64,000 nt of DNA from positions 83,349 through 147,348 of the forward strand of contig CAIQIE010000101.1 in assembly GCA_903871805.1 (NCBI GenBank), in the 5' to 3' direction. Both the position numbers and the translations under genes were made by a program. Below the pieces are notes generated by a model. It ran no database searches. It was not told the DNA's origin and was given only the letters and a program-made list of their open reading frames with translations. Source of the stretch: an uncultured Planctomycetaceae bacterium. GTDB lineage: Bacteria; Planctomycetota; Planctomycetia; Planctomycetales; Planctomycetaceae. Within the stretch, counting starts at the first letter, position 1. The number at the start of each line of letters is the position of its first letter. Shown piece by piece: positions 1 to 11,120 of this stretch.

Positions 1-1
1 G

Positions 2-352
2 CTGAAAGATCTTGAACAGCGGGGTCTGCTGGATTCCACGCTGGTAATCTGGGCGGGGGAATTCGGCAGAACGCCCATGATGCAGGGCAACGAGGGACGC
101 AATCATAATCCCTACGGATTTTCAATCTGGATGGCAGGTGGCGGCGTCAATGCGGGAACGGCTATCGGAGCGACCGACGAGTTTGGGCTGCGGGCCGTCG
201 AATCGCCGCAGTCAATCAAAAATCTCCATGCGACGATCCTGGCCGCTCTGGGGATTGCCCCGGACGACCTGTACTTTGAACATCTCGGTCGACAGGAACG
301 ACTGACCGGCGTTGCCCAGAGCTGGAATCTGATTCCCGGCGTGCTGAGGTGA
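2..352 (+). CDS. DUF1501 family protein, C-terminal part (5' end outside window)
   Basis: Open frame from the window edge; '..LVIWAGEFGRTPMMQGNEGRNHNPYGFSIWMAGGGV..' is typical of the DUF1501 C-terminus. Confidence 0.85.
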   Translation: MKDLEQRGLLDSTLVIWAGEFGRTPMMQGNEGRNHNPYGFSIWMAGGGVNAGTAIGATDEFGLRAVESPQSIKNLHATILAALGIAPDDLYFEHLGRQERLTGVAQSWNLIPGVLR

Positions 353-572
353 GTCCTGGAATAGGGAAGGCTGAAGGAGGTCTGCGAACGTCCGGCATCC
401 TCACATCCCCGGGCAAACTCCACTCAAAAAACGCAACAAATCCGGGACTTTTGTAGATTTTGCAGAAAACATTCTAAATCCATCCAGGCAAATGCCGTCA
501 CCGGCGAATGACACCCCCATTCTGCGAAATTCGCAGCCCGTTCAAGTCTGGTTTTAAATTGGAGGAGTCATC

Positions 573-1391
573 ATGTTCAAGAGAATTTTCACGGGAGCAG
601 CAACGCTGGTTGTCGCGGGGGGATTGATCCTGGGAGCAGATGCTCTGAGCTATCTGCAAACCGTTGGATCTAATGTGCGGCAGGCCGTCAAGAAGGAAAT
701 TTCCGTCGAATTCGAGCTGGATCGAATTCGCAATGAGGTCACGAACCTGATGCCGGAAATTCGCAGGCACCTGGAAACTGTCGCGGAACAGTCCGTAGAC
801 GTGAAAGATTTGCAGCGGGTTCTTGAAGAACGCGAATCTGCGTTGTCAAAACAGAAAGACGCCATTCTGACACTGCGGCAGGATCTGCAGACAGACCGGC
901 AGTCGTTTGTGTATCGAACGGTTTCCTGGAGTCGTTCGGAAGTGGAGGCTGACCTGGCCCATCGCTTTGAGTCGTACTGCACAGCAGAAGAGTGTGTGAA
1001 GCGGGACCGACAGATTCTGACCGCCCAGAAGGACACTCTGCATGCAAACCAGCGTAAGCTGGATACCATGTTGCTTCGTAAGAAGGATCTGATTGTCAAA
1101 GTGGCCCAGCTGGAGGCTCGACTGAAACAGGTGCAGGCGGCCGAAACGGTCAGTTCGATGGAAGTGGATGACACGCAACTGGCTCGGGTGGAAAAACTCA
1201 TTCGAGACATGAACCGGGTTCTGGATGTACGTGAGTCTGTTCTTGAGACACAGGGTCAGATTCAGGGACGAATCCCGGTGGAAGACGCCACGAATCCGGC
1301 AAAGGGTGATGTCCTGGGAGAAATCGACAGCCATTTCGGACTGCAGACTGACGCGGCTGCGGCAGGTCCTGCAGCCGATCCTGTCCTTTAA
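573..1391 (+). CDS. Hypothetical coiled-coil protein with N-terminal hydrophobic segment
   Basis: 272 aa ORF; GGAGG-like RBS just upstream; hydrophobic N-terminus then long heptad-like, charged region. Confidence 0.75.
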   Translation: MFKRIFTGAATLVVAGGLILGADALSYLQTVGSNVRQAVKKEISVEFELDRIRNEVTNLMPEIRRHLETVAEQSVDVKDLQRVLEERESALSKQKDAILTLRQDLQTDRQSFVYRTVSWSRSEVEADLAHRFESYCTAEECVKRDRQILTAQKDTLHANQRKLDTMLLRKKDLIVKVAQLEARLKQVQAAETVSSMEVDDTQLARVEKLIRDMNRVLDVRESVLETQGQIQGRIPVEDATNPAKGDVLGEIDSHFGLQTDAAAAGPAADPVL

Positions 1392-1762
1392 GCTCATGGT
1401 AGCAACCCTGAGAGGCGTTCTCCGCCCTGCTCTGAGGCCAGACGGGGCGGAGTCCTGCAAATCGTGTTTTTCCGAATTCTCACCCCTGCCTGTACTGCAC
1501 TTCGCGGCACTTTCCAGAGTAGAATGCGGGATGTAGCGGACTCAGCGATCAGGGCTGCCTGGTGGAAGGGATCTCAGGTGATTGTGATCCACCGCCGGGC
1601 AGTGATCCAGGGTTCTGAAAATGATGCAGAAACTCCTGAAGGGTGAAAGCGACAGCAGGGCAGGCGGAAAACATCAGAAGGTGAGCGCCCTGCAAAATGC
1701 CGTGAAAACCGTCCCGATAAGAACGCCAACTGGTTAAAACGCAAACGGTTAAAAGGTGCGAT

Positions 1763-2374
1763 GTGACAGAGGGATCGTGTGAGCGTTGGATGCTCTGGAT
1801 CGACGGGGTTGGTGCATGGCTGCTGTTCTGTGGTAATCCTGTTGTTATTGGCGGTCCGGTGCAGTCGGCCGAAGCTGCAGATCTGTGTTTGATGGCGCCG
1901 ATTTCCCGCAGGCATGCATCACTTCTGCAAAAGGACGATTCATGGTTTTTTCACCCGCACCAGACCAGCAGTGTGGGTGGGCAACTGGTAACGGACGAGC
2001 GGGGTCTGCACTCCGGTGATGTGATTCAGCTGGGCGAAAAAGTCCGGCTGAAGTTCCGGATACCCAGTGTGCTGTCGGCATCGGCAGTGCTTGATCTGCA
2101 AAGCTTTCACCAGCCGTCACAGTCGGTGAGTGGGGTCCTGTTGATGGCCGACACGATCCTGCTGGGACCACGATCAGACCATCACGTCTGCTGCCCTGAA
2201 TGGCCAGGTCTGATTGTCCTGTTCCGCAGGGACGGGCGTTTGTGTTGTCGTTCGGACGTCTCATTAAAGTTGAATGATCAGCCACTGCAGCAGAATACGG
2301 AATTGTCAGATAGTGCAGTAATCAGTGCGGGGGATTTTCGATTTCGACTGCAGCGATTATCTACGTTTGGATAG
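1763..2374 (+). CDS. FHA-domain-like protein (GTG start)
   Basis: '[56 protein letters not shown]' resembles FHA core; directly upstream of a Ser/Thr kinase. Confidence 0.65.
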   Translation: MTEGSCERWMLWIDGVGAWLLFCGNPVVIGGPVQSAEAADLCLMAPISRRHASLLQKDDSWFFHPHQTSSVGGQLVTDERGLHSGDVIQLGEKVRLKFRIPSVLSASAVLDLQSFHQPSQSVSGVLLMADTILLGPRSDHHVCCPEWPGLIVLFRRDGRLCCRSDVSLKLNDQPLQQNTELSDSAVISAGDFRFRLQRLSTFG

Positions 2375-2399
2375 TCACTGCCGGACATGGCGTGGAAAC

Positions 2400-4517
2400 A
2401 TGCCATCACAGAACACAAGTCCAGTCAGTGTTGGGCAAGAGTCAGCTGATACGACGGGCAGTCGGGGTGCAGAAATCACTGTCAGTGCCGAGTCTGTTTA
2501 CCTGCGGAAAATACTCATGAGATTTGCATTTGCCCCGGAATCCCGGCCACTTGATGGTTACACAATCAAGCGGGCAATCCATCGAGGTGGATTCGGAGAA
2601 GTCTATTATGCACTCAGTGACGCTGGCAAAGAAGTCGCGTTGAAGCTGCTTCACAACAATATGGAAGTAGAGCTCCGCGGTGTCACGCAGTGCCTGAATT
2701 TGAAGCACCCGAATCTTGTGACCATCTTCGACATTCGTCAGGACTCCGAGAACGAGCACTGGATTGTCATGGAATATGTGGGTGGTCAGAGTCTCTACGA
2801 TGTCCTTGGAAAATACCCAGCCGGAATGCCACAGAAGGAGATTCTGGCATGGCTGGATGGCATGACCGCAGGGCTCAGCTTTCTTCACGATCGCGGCCTC
2901 GTCCATCGAGACCTGAAACCGGCCAATATCTTCAGCGATGCGGGCGTGGTGAAAATCGGCGACGTGGGGCTGTCCAAATTTATTTCTGAAAGTCACCGGA
3001 GCGCTCAGACTCAGAGTGTTGGTACGGTCTACTACATGGCCCCGGAAGTGGCTCGCGGCCGCTATGGCAAAGAAGTCGACGTTTACTCCATGGGCATCAT
3101 GCTGTGCGAGATGCTGTGTGGGCGTGTGCCGTTTGATGGAGAAACCACTGCGGAAATTCTGATGAAGCACCTGACCGCCGACCCCGATTTATCAGGGCTG
3201 TCACAGAGCATGCAGAAAGTGCTGGCGGCAGCCCTTGAAAAGGATCCAAATCGCCGAGTTCAAAGTGTGGAAGAACTTCGCAGGCAGTTCCTGCAGGCTC
3301 TCAGTTGTCCCGAGCCTGCAGACAAGTCGCTGGGGGACACAACCGCGGTCGGAAACCCTGGCTCGAATTCCAATTCCGGAATGCCAACGGCTGAATTCGA
3401 TTCGTCTTCCACCAAAAGGTTTGACCAACAGCCCTCACTGCAGGCGAAATTTCTTGATCCGGTCATTCAATTCTGGAATGATCGTATTCCCACACCCGCA
3501 AAATGGGTGATCACCGGGGCGTTTTTGATTGTCTTGCTGAACTATGGAATCCTTCGCAACTCACGACTGCTGCTCGTTGGCGGTGTTCTGGGATGGATTG
3601 CCTGGTGGTTTTTTCGTTCAGAAAAAGTCTCCGGAAACCCGGCCACTTCTGCCGGAAAATCGGCTCAGCCCACTGCATCCGCTGCGGTCAGAACCGGCAC
3701 GACAATGTCGTCAGAGCCGACTCGTTCCGGCCCTGCTCGGGGCATACCCATGAACGTGAAAGCTGCAGGCGCAGGTCGACCGCAGCTGCTGCGAAACTCG
3801 TCGCCATGCACACGGAGGTCCATTCCTCTGGACCAGCGCCTGATTAATCTGACGTCCTCCATGTCCGTATCGATGCTTTCAGTACTGGTCGTCTCTGTCG
3901 CCTTGTATTTCGCAACGCCTTTGCTTCCCTCTGACAGCGATGCCTTGTTTTTCACTGTTGCCACTTTGTTTGCTGCCTGGGCCGTGATGATCCCCTCCAG
4001 GCTCATGGAAGGCACTGGCATTGACCCGTGGTTTCGCCGAATGATACTTGGACTATCTGGTGCATTCTCCGGATTATTGATGGGGAAACTGGCAGAATTT
4101 CTGATGCTGAGCAGTTCCTCAATGCTGACATCCGCAGGACGTGGTCTGCTGGCACTCGGCCCGGCCGAACGACTACGAGTGCTGTCGACTGAAGACGGTG
4201 GACCGACTTTGGCAGGATTTATTGTTTTCCCCGCCGTGCTGTTGTTTGTGAGAAGGTGGTGGTGGCAGGCGGATAGCTTTCGCGGGCAGCGGTTCAGAAT
4301 TCTTTCAGCAATCATGACCATGTTGGTGTCTGTACTTTTGTCCAGAGTCATGGCATTTCCAACGGCATTCGCTGCAACCTTCGCACTGGCGGTCTCTGTG
4401 GTTGTGCAGTTATCCTCAGGCTGGACGCCCCATGGACAGCGATTTCTGGGAAAATCAGATCCGGAGGCTCGGGGGCATGATGCGACCAGGCCGGTGTCCA
4501 GAGATGGCAAAAACTGA
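2400..4517 (+). CDS. Membrane-anchored serine/threonine protein kinase
   Basis: [31 protein letters not shown] motifs; several C-terminal hydrophobic segments. ATG at 2400 preferred over upstream GTG at 2325 that overlaps the FHA ORF. Confidence 0.92.
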   Translation: MPSQNTSPVSVGQESADTTGSRGAEITVSAESVYLRKILMRFAFAPESRPLDGYTIKRAIHRGGFGEVYYALSDAGKEVALKLLHNNMEVELRGVTQCLNLKHPNLVTIFDIRQDSENEHWIVMEYVGGQSLYDVLGKYPAGMPQKEILAWLDGMTAGLSFLHDRGLVHRDLKPANIFSDAGVVKIGDVGLSKFISESHRSAQTQSVGTVYYMAPEVARGRYGKEVDVYSMGIMLCEMLCGRVPFDGETTAEILMKHLTADPDLSGLSQSMQKVLAAALEKDPNRRVQSVEELRRQFLQALSCPEPADKSLGDTTAVGNPGSNSNSGMPTAEFDSSSTKRFDQQPSLQAKFLDPVIQFWNDRIPTPAKWVITGAFLIVLLNYGILRNSRLLLVGGVLGWIAWWFFRSEKVSGNPATSAGKSAQPTASAAVRTGTTMSSEPTRSGPARGIPMNVKAAGAGRPQLLRNSSPCTRRSIPLDQRLINLTSSMSVSMLSVLVVSVALYFATPLLPSDSDALFFTVATLFAAWAVMIPSRLMEGTGIDPWFRRMILGLSGAFSGLLMGKLAEFLMLSSSSMLTSAGRGLLALGPAERLRVLSTEDGGPTLAGFIVFPAVLLFVRRWWWQADSFRGQRFRILSAIMTMLVSVLLSRVMAFPTAFAATFALAVSVVVQLSSGWTPHGQRFLGKSDPEARGHDATRPVSRDGKN

Positions 4518-4928
4518 AGCGGGGGCGAGATGCATAGAAGATCTGTGTGTCAGAGAGCTGCCGTGTTCTGAAACATTTCATCGAAAGAACGAAAGACCAG
4601 TGACGTCATTGAATTCCCTGAAATCGCCCGGAGGCGTGTTGAAAACGATCTGCCGGGCGAATTAGGGTCTTTGGTCCTGTCTGAGGCTATCAAAACACAT
4701 GTTGCAGACCTGAAAATTTCTGACAAGTCACAGCAGAATACCTGTGGCGGACAACTCGGTGCTTAGTAAACTGCCAATCCATGGGCACTGAATGCACAGA
4801 GAAAACCTGTTCATCCGTTTTCGAAACTGAAACGATTCCAGGTATCCAGTAAGATTGTGATAAACAGTGTAGAATTTTGTTTTTGGGCGGTGCCTGAGAC
4901 ATCCCCTGAAACCAGGGAGAATTTCCAA

Positions 4929-6536
4929 ATGGCTTCCGTGTTCGGTGTGATCGTGGGTCTCGGAATTCTTACGGCGATGCTGCTTACAGCGGTCAGTCTT
5001 CTCATTGGCGTGTTGGGCTTGAAAGTTTTGTCGTTCGGGATCAGTTCCTGCCTCGGACGCGGACGAACGGCCTTCCCGTCGGGATTGCTGCGGCGTGTAC
5101 GACAGCCTTGCATTGCGGCACTGGTTCTGGTTGCCTTCGCCTCATTTCTGTCGGTAATGGCAAAAACTCAGCAGCAGGAAGCCCCCATCGGGAAAGACCT
5201 GATGCTGAAAGTGCAAACGATTGACGTCGATGCGGGCATCAACCGCGTTGTTGCTGACCTGCGAGCCAGCTGCGACGAAATTTATGTTTCTGACAAGGTC
5301 GCTTCATCAGCAACTGATGCCACTGTGGATCCAGCGTCTGAGGCTCAGGAGGTGGGCTCCGAAACAGATACCACACCGCAGCAACAGAATGAAACTGTGG
5401 CTGATGAAAACTCTCAGTCAGCGTCTGCAACGAGCACCGCGAGCGGCTCAGCATTTCCGTCAATTCCCAACATGATCGAGGAACGACGGAAGAAGCTCGC
5501 GGAATTTGCCGGACAGATCGGTCAGTTAGTTCGCTCCCAGTTGGAAAGCCCTGCCAGCATGGGGGCTCTAAGTGGATCGACCGGCGAATCCTCCAACGGC
5601 GACGTCGTGGTGTTTCAGCTTTCTGAAGAAATGCTGCGACAAATGCTGGGGGACTCGGCCACAGAAATGCTGCAGACGTTTAATGCACAGTTACCGGGCG
5701 GAATCCGACAAACGTATGCCCTGATTCCCCTGTCATCGCCTGTCGGGGCAACTGTCCCGCAGGTGCAACCACTGCTGGCAGCCAGCGGTCTCAGTTCTCT
5801 TGCAGATTCCCTTGTGTCGATTCTCAATCCGACGGAGTCCGGCCCCAACAGCAACGCCCGTGACATGCCCGCAGGTCAGTCCACAGCGCCGCGGGAAACA
5901 GAGTCACAGGTCGTGGAGATTCCGGAATGGATCCAAGCCCCCCGGTCCGATCAACTGGTGGCAGAAACAGAGGCCCTCTTTGGTGACACCGATGATCAGG
6001 CCGCCCTGGACCGTGCTGTCAGCCAAACGGTCCTTGCGGCGATTGTTCAGTCCGAGTCCGGTGACGTTCGACAACTGAAACCGCGAGCAAAATCGATCAG
6101 CCTGCAGTTGTCCCCGCAGACCGTCCAGCGCTGTGTCGTGAAACGCTTCACTCGTACAGAAACGATCGAGACTGGAGCGGAAGGCCAAAAATCCTTTCGT
6201 GTGCTTTATGCGCTTGTGGAAGTTCCGGAGGACATTCAGCAGAAAATCATCAGCGCGATGACGGGCGATCTTCGAAAAACGCGCGCCGTCGAACTGGGAA
6301 CTTCCGTAGCCGGAATCTGGCTGGCGACCACATTGCTGGCAACGGGACTGCGTTGCTGGCGGTCTGGAACACGCACCCAACGATGGCTCTCAATTCCGCT
6401 GTTTGGACTGTCCCTGCCACTGAGCGTGGCAGGAACTCTTGCCCTTGTCATTCTTTTGAACGGCCCATTCGCCCAGCAGACTTCCAGAATGGTACAGTGG
6501 GAACATGCCCCTTCACTGATCATCATTTCGGAATAG
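4929..6536 (+). CDS. Hypothetical membrane protein with N- and C-terminal transmembrane segments
   Basis: Long ORF (4857 or internal ATG 4929); hydrophobic N-terminus 'ASVFGVIVGLGILTAMLLTAVSLLIGVLGL' and C-terminal hydrophobic segments. Confidence 0.7.
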   Translation: MASVFGVIVGLGILTAMLLTAVSLLIGVLGLKVLSFGISSCLGRGRTAFPSGLLRRVRQPCIAALVLVAFASFLSVMAKTQQQEAPIGKDLMLKVQTIDVDAGINRVVADLRASCDEIYVSDKVASSATDATVDPASEAQEVGSETDTTPQQQNETVADENSQSASATSTASGSAFPSIPNMIEERRKKLAEFAGQIGQLVRSQLESPASMGALSGSTGESSNGDVVVFQLSEEMLRQMLGDSATEMLQTFNAQLPGGIRQTYALIPLSSPVGATVPQVQPLLAASGLSSLADSLVSILNPTESGPNSNARDMPAGQSTAPRETESQVVEIPEWIQAPRSDQLVAETEALFGDTDDQAALDRAVSQTVLAAIVQSESGDVRQLKPRAKSISLQLSPQTVQRCVVKRFTRTETIETGAEGQKSFRVLYALVEVPEDIQQKIISAMTGDLRKTRAVELGTSVAGIWLATTLLATGLRCWRSGTRTQRWLSIPLFGLSLPLSVAGTLALVILLNGPFAQQTSRMVQWEHAPSLIIISE

Positions 6537-6572
6537 CGAACACACTGCATTTTGGAATAGCGAACACACTGC
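6530..6572. repeat. Direct repeat, two copies of GGAATAGCGAACACACTGC (24-bp period)
   Basis: Identical 19-mers at 6530..6548 and 6554..6572; first copy overlaps the stop codon of the upstream ORF. Confidence 0.9.
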
Positions 6573-6573
6573 C

Positions 6574-6600
6574 GTCATTCCCGCGCAGGCGGGGATCCAG
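6574..6600. repeat. Dispersed palindromic element GTCATTCCCGCGCAGGCGGGGATCCAG
   Basis: Palindromic CCCGC..GCGGG core; related copy at 43946..43972. Confidence 0.7.
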
Positions 6601-6626
6601 CAGCAGAAAATTCCAACGGATAAGTG

Positions 6627-7478
6627 TCAGGTGAGAATTTTTCCGCGCAGGTTTTGCAGAAGAGCGACGGCGTGGCCGATGTCGGCCTTCTGCCTTTCAC
6701 GATCCTGTGGAATTTCGCGTTCAATGGTCAGTGGGCCGGTATAGCCGATTTCAAGGAGCGTCCGCAGGTAGCGTTCCATCCCGACATCGCCGTCACCCAG
6801 CGGAACTTCCTGTCCCCATCCGGTACCTCGAACATCGATTGGAGCCCATTTTGCATCCTTGCAGTGAATGCTGCGAACGTACTTGCCCACTTTTTTCAGG
6901 GCTTCGATGGGTTCTCCGGTTCCATAGAGAATCATGTTAGCCGGATCGAAATTGATAAACAGATTGTCGCGTTGAACGTCATTGATGAACTGCAGCAGGT
7001 GATCAGCGGATTCCTGGCCGGTTTCCAGATTCAGTTGCTGTCCGTTGGCCTTGACGTGGTCCAGCAGATCGCGGGTTGTGGCAATCAGGTTCTTGTAGTT
7101 GGCGCTGTTGGTGTCGTGGGGGACGAAACCGATGTGGAGTGCAACGGTTGAGCAGTTGAGGAGTTTGGTGAAGTCGCTGATTTCCTTCATTTCCTGAACG
7201 CGGGCTGCTCGGGTTTCTTCGGGGACCAGTCCCACGGTCCGCGCGGTTGTCGCGATATCTGCGTAGCTTTCCCCTTCGAAGCCACCGAACACTGCTGTGA
7301 TCGTAATACCAGCATCAGAACAGCGTTTCAGAAAAGCTGCCGCTGCTGCCGGATTGCGAGTTCCTGCATGAGGCGCGTGGACCTGAATAGTAGGAACACC
7401 AAGTTCCCGGGCCACGTCCAGATGGACTCCAAGACCCGCGTCAATTGAAGCAAAAACACCGATTTGCCAGTTTGCCAT
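6627..7478 (-). CDS. Sugar phosphate isomerase/epimerase (xylose isomerase-like TIM barrel)
   Basis: 'INFDPANMILYGTGEPIEALKKVGKYVRSIHCKDAKWAP..' AP_endonuc_2/TIM-barrel motifs; start at MANWQIGVF. Confidence 0.88.
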   Translation of the reverse strand: MANWQIGVFASIDAGLGVHLDVARELGVPTIQVHAPHAGTRNPAAAAAFLKRCSDAGITITAVFGGFEGESYADIATTARTVGLVPEETRAARVQEMKEISDFTKLLNCSTVALHIGFVPHDTNSANYKNLIATTRDLLDHVKANGQQLNLETGQESADHLLQFINDVQRDNLFINFDPANMILYGTGEPIEALKKVGKYVRSIHCKDAKWAPIDVRGTGWGQEVPLGDGDVGMERYLRTLLEIGYTGPLTIEREIPQDRERQKADIGHAVALLQNLRGKILT

Positions 7479-7706
7479 GAATCCCCCCTGTGGTCGAAAT
7501 GGAATTTCCACAGTTTATTCAATTCATGTTTGCACGCAAGCGCCGCATACTGTGGGAAAGTCTGCGGGAACGGAAGAGTCGGGGCCGCGCTGCCTGGGGG
7601 CCACGGAAAGAGTGCTGTTCGTGCACCTTGTTGCACAGATGTCGCCGCAGATACACACCCAGCCGGCAAAAACGTCGCGGGGAAATCAGTGGCCAATGCT
7701 TCGAGC

Positions 7707-8432
7707 TTATTCCAGCTGTGAATCCCGCTGCTGTTCATGGCGGCGGTAGTCATAGATGACCACATAGAACGCAATCAGGTCGTACAGAGAATGAGCCGTG
7801 AGTGGAATGAGCAGATTGGGGGTACTGTCGGCGGCGACAAGGGCCGTCAGATAAAGTCCCAGGAAGGCAGCGAGCATCGCGTAGACAGGAGTGACGGCAT
7901 GAGCCAGTCCGAAAAGCAGGTTTGTCACCATCACGGCCAGGACAGGATTCCAGTCGGAAATCCATGCATACAGAAATCCTCGAAAGAAAATCTCTTCACA
8001 GACCCCGGCCAACAGGGCGAGCAATACGAGATCGAGAGGGCGGCACTGAACCAGAAAGACTCCGATGGTATCTCGAAGAAACTTCCTGATTTGCGTCATG
8101 CCTGCGGATGAGGAAAGCATGCAGATGACAAGCAACAACAGCATCGGAATTGTCGCGGCAAGTCCGAACAGAAAATCCCTGGAGTTCCAGCGCAGCATGG
8201 CTGTGGGATCGATTCCGACAATCCAGCCGACGGCGAAGGCCACTGCCAGCATTCCACCTTCAAATACTCCGGCGCTGATCAAAAACTGAGCATGCGTTAA
8301 TTCGTTTTCAGAACGGGAAATCGGCGTGCTCCCTGGTTGATTTTGCGAGGCTGTCCTGAGGGCTGGTTCTGCCCGGAATGTAACGGATCCTGAAACAAAT
8401 GACAGGCCTTTACCTGGAACCACATGCCGCAT
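7707..8432 (-). CDS. CPBP family intramembrane metalloprotease
   Basis: EEIFFRGFL motif and downstream FGLAHA / HSLYD motifs within hydrophobic helices; start assigned to MRHVVPGKG to avoid overlap with neighbouring ORF. Confidence 0.85.
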   Translation of the reverse strand: MRHVVPGKGLSFVSGSVTFRAEPALRTASQNQPGSTPISRSENELTHAQFLISAGVFEGGMLAVAFAVGWIVGIDPTAMLRWNSRDFLFGLAATIPMLLLLVICMLSSSAGMTQIRKFLRDTIGVFLVQCRPLDLVLLALLAGVCEEIFFRGFLYAWISDWNPVLAVMVTNLLFGLAHAVTPVYAMLAAFLGLYLTALVAADSTPNLLIPLTAHSLYDLIAFYVVIYDYRRHEQQRDSQLE

Positions 8433-8484
8433 GTCGGCCGGGAGAATCTGCCGACAGTTTTGGCAAAATGATGATCGCCCCGAA

Positions 8485-9399
8485 TCAATTCTGTTGCTGC
8501 GGGGAAGAAAAACGTTCCGCGGGAAGCAACAGCACTGAACATTGCGGCGCCCTGAACAGTGGATGTGTAATTGCCGGCACGCAGGAATTGTCAGCTGGAT
8601 TTCTTTGCTGCAACAGCACTGGGACCGGACAGTCTTCCAATTGCCGTCTGATGGTGTCTTCAAAATCGTTCGAGGGCTCGGTGACCCGGACGCCAAATGG
8701 CAGCGTGCGATAGTCACAATTCGCCAGATGGGAATAAATAGTCAGGGCATCCGGAGTGCGTTCGCCGGGGTCTGCGTCCCTGAATTTTCCGGGGACAAGC
8801 CAGAGCCGGGCCTGCAGACTTTTGGCTGTATTCACTGCAGCGAAGATGATTTCCATTGCGGTCGCATCTGAGGTGACGGGGGCGATGACATCGGTAATTT
8901 GATTGGCAGGCGCGATTGCCGGATAGTGTGAAGAATGGTGAAGCCAAAGAATTCCCCCGAAGTCTTTCAGGGCGTGCAGCCATGAATTTTCTTCGGGTGT
9001 GGATGGAGCCTGAGGGTTTTGGTGGAGATCGAAAGCCAGCATCACGTCGGCATGACACATTTCTGAGGCCAGGATTCGGCACCATTCTTCAGTTGTGAAC
9101 TCTTCGTACTGCGATATGGCAACGCCGACCGCGGCAGCCTGACGTTCAATCATGGAGCGAAAGCAACCGCCACTCGGGGGCATGGGCGAATCGGGGAAAT
9201 CAGGCAGGCACGCGTTTTCCGATGTGGGCGAAGACACTGACGGCAGGATCCCGGCGACTGCCAAGGGGATACCACGAATTGCGGCCACAAGGGCGGAATT
9301 TGCGAAGGCCGGGCTGAGTCCCGGGAAAATGGAATTGCCTGCGGAGACATGGAACCGGGATAGTTCAAGGCAGACAATGATTCTGCGAATACTCAGCAT
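8485..9399 (-). CDS. Hypothetical protein, possibly universal-stress-protein-like
   Basis: 304 aa ORF; weak resemblance only; start uncertain. Confidence 0.5.
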   Translation of the reverse strand: MLSIRRIIVCLELSRFHVSAGNSIFPGLSPAFANSALVAAIRGIPLAVAGILPSVSSPTSENACLPDFPDSPMPPSGGCFRSMIERQAAAVGVAISQYEEFTTEEWCRILASEMCHADVMLAFDLHQNPQAPSTPEENSWLHALKDFGGILWLHHSSHYPAIAPANQITDVIAPVTSDATAMEIIFAAVNTAKSLQARLWLVPGKFRDADPGERTPDALTIYSHLANCDYRTLPFGVRVTEPSNDFEDTIRRQLEDCPVPVLLQQRNPADNSCVPAITHPLFRAPQCSVLLLPAERFSSPQQQN

Positions 9400-9602
9400 A
9401 GCGATGCACTTCCGAGTCTCTCTGATTTGACAACATATGATGCAAAACCGGCATTATGGTCGGTACAGGCAGAGAATTCATGCAGGAAGCGGAAGAATTC
9501 TGAAGGCTGCAGTGATCCCCGTGTTCCACATCACTGGTATCCGGCAGACAAGGCTCTATGATTCAGAAAAGAAGTTTCTGGTTTCTCAGGAAATAGTCGG
9601 GA

Positions 9603-11120
9603 ATGGCGTTACTTTACCTGTTTCTGGCAGTACTACTGGTGCTGCTGAATGGATTTTTTGTTCTGGCAGAGTTTGCTGCTGTCAAGATGCGGCCGTCCCG
9701 GGTTCGTGAACTGCTGGACGACGGAGTTCGCGGTGCCTCTGCGGCGAAGCACGTGCAGGACCATCTGGACGAGTACCTGTCGGTCTGCCAGGTCGGGATT
9801 ACGTTCACTTCAATTGGCCTGGGCTTCGTGGGAGAACCCGCAGTTGTTCGCCTGATTGAACCGGCGTTGTTATGGACAAGACTGTTCGTCAATAACAATC
9901 CAGCCACGGTGCTGTCATCGCATGCGGTGGCCTTTGTCATCAGTTACGCGATTGTCAGCTACGCACATATCCTGATTGGGGAATTGGTTCCCAAATCGAT
10001 GGCGATTCGTCGAACGGACCGGGTTTCGCTGCTGACAGCGCCGTTGTTGCGGATCTTCCTGACCTTGTTTGCATTGCCATTGTGGGTACTGAACGGGTCG
10101 GCGAATTATCTGCTGAACCTGATGGGGCTGGGAAAATCCAGAGGCCATGAAACGCATAGCGAGGACGAACTGCGGATTCTGCTCAACCAGTCGCAGTCGA
10201 CTGGCTCAATGAGTTTTCGAAGGCTGCTGTTTCTGGAGAACGTGTTTGATCTTGGCGAATTGCTTGTGAGAGATGCGATGCGTCCCCGCTCACAGGTTCG
10301 CTGCATGAGCACGTTAGATTCGATTGACGAGAATCTGCAGACCGCGAGGCGTTATCGATTCAGTCGTTATCCGCTGATTGACGGTGAAGAAATGCCGTCA
10401 GGCTTTGTACATCTGAAGGACCTTTTCCTTGCCGGAGGTTCCAGCAGCAATCTAAAAACTCTGCTTCGACCGGTCATTGTCACGGATGAAACGGCGGGGC
10501 TGGAGGCGGTGCTTGCAGAAATGCAAAAAAAGCGATGCCACGTCGCCCTTGTCCGGGACGCTCGAGGAACATGGTCAGGCTTTCTGACACTGGAAGATGT
10601 CATTGAGGAGATTGTGGGAACGATTCGGGATGAATTTGAAGATGAAGAGACCGTAAATCTGGCTGACGCCATCACAGAAGATCGAATTCAGCTGGATGTG
10701 GAAGCAGACAGCACGATTGAAGCAGTGCGGACCGCCCTGATGAAGCTCAGTCTGGATTCCCTGCCGATTCCAAGGGATGAAGTGCTTCGCGGAGTGGAAG
10801 AGCGTGAGCGGCTGATTGAAACCTACCTTGGCAGGCACCTTGGCATGCCCCATGCGCGTCTGCATGGTCTGCAAAAACCAATCGTGCTGTTTATTCGATC
10901 TTCCAACGGGATTCCGTATCGTGGAACGACCGAGCGGGCGCACATGCTGTTTGTGCTTCTCACGCCCTCCGGACAGCCTCGAGTTCATCAGAGACTGCAA
11001 TCGATTGTGGCCACGCTGCTGGATGAAAGTGAATTTATTCCGGAACGCCTGCGAACAGCATCCACGTCCTCTGAAGTGCTGGAAATCCTGCGAACAGGCG
11101 AACAGGCGACTCTGGATTAA
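9603..11120 (+). CDS. Hemolysin family protein (CNNM domain plus CBS pair, CorC/HlyC C-terminal domain)
   Basis: N-terminal DUF21 helices, 'VRDAMRPRSQVRCM', 'LEDVIEEIVGTIRDEFEDE' motif. Confidence 0.93.
   Translation: MALLYLFLAVLLVLLNGFFVLAEFAAVKMRPSRVRELLDDGVRGASAAKHVQDHLDEYLSVCQVGITFTSIGLGFVGEPAVVRLIEPALLWTRLFVNNNPATVLSSHAVAFVISYAIVSYAHILIGELVPKSMAIRRTDRVSLLTAPLLRIFLTLFALPLWVLNGSANYLLNLMGLGKSRGHETHSEDELRILLNQSQSTGSMSFRRLLFLENVFDLGELLVRDAMRPRSQVRCMSTLDSIDENLQTARRYRFSRYPLIDGEEMPSGFVHLKDLFLAGGSSSNLKTLLRPVIVTDETAGLEAVLAEMQKKRCHVALVRDARGTWSGFLTLEDVIEEIVGTIRDEFEDEETVNLADAITEDRIQLDVEADSTIEAVRTALMKLSLDSLPIPRDEVLRGVEERERLIETYLGRHLGMPHARLHGLQKPIVLFIRSSNGIPYRGTTERAHMLFVLLTPSGQPRVHQRLQSIVATLLDESEFIPERLRTASTSSEVLEILRTGEQATLD

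Noticed and set aside
3665-4510. 281-aa minus-strand ORF
   Set aside because: Antisense to the kinase C-terminal membrane region.
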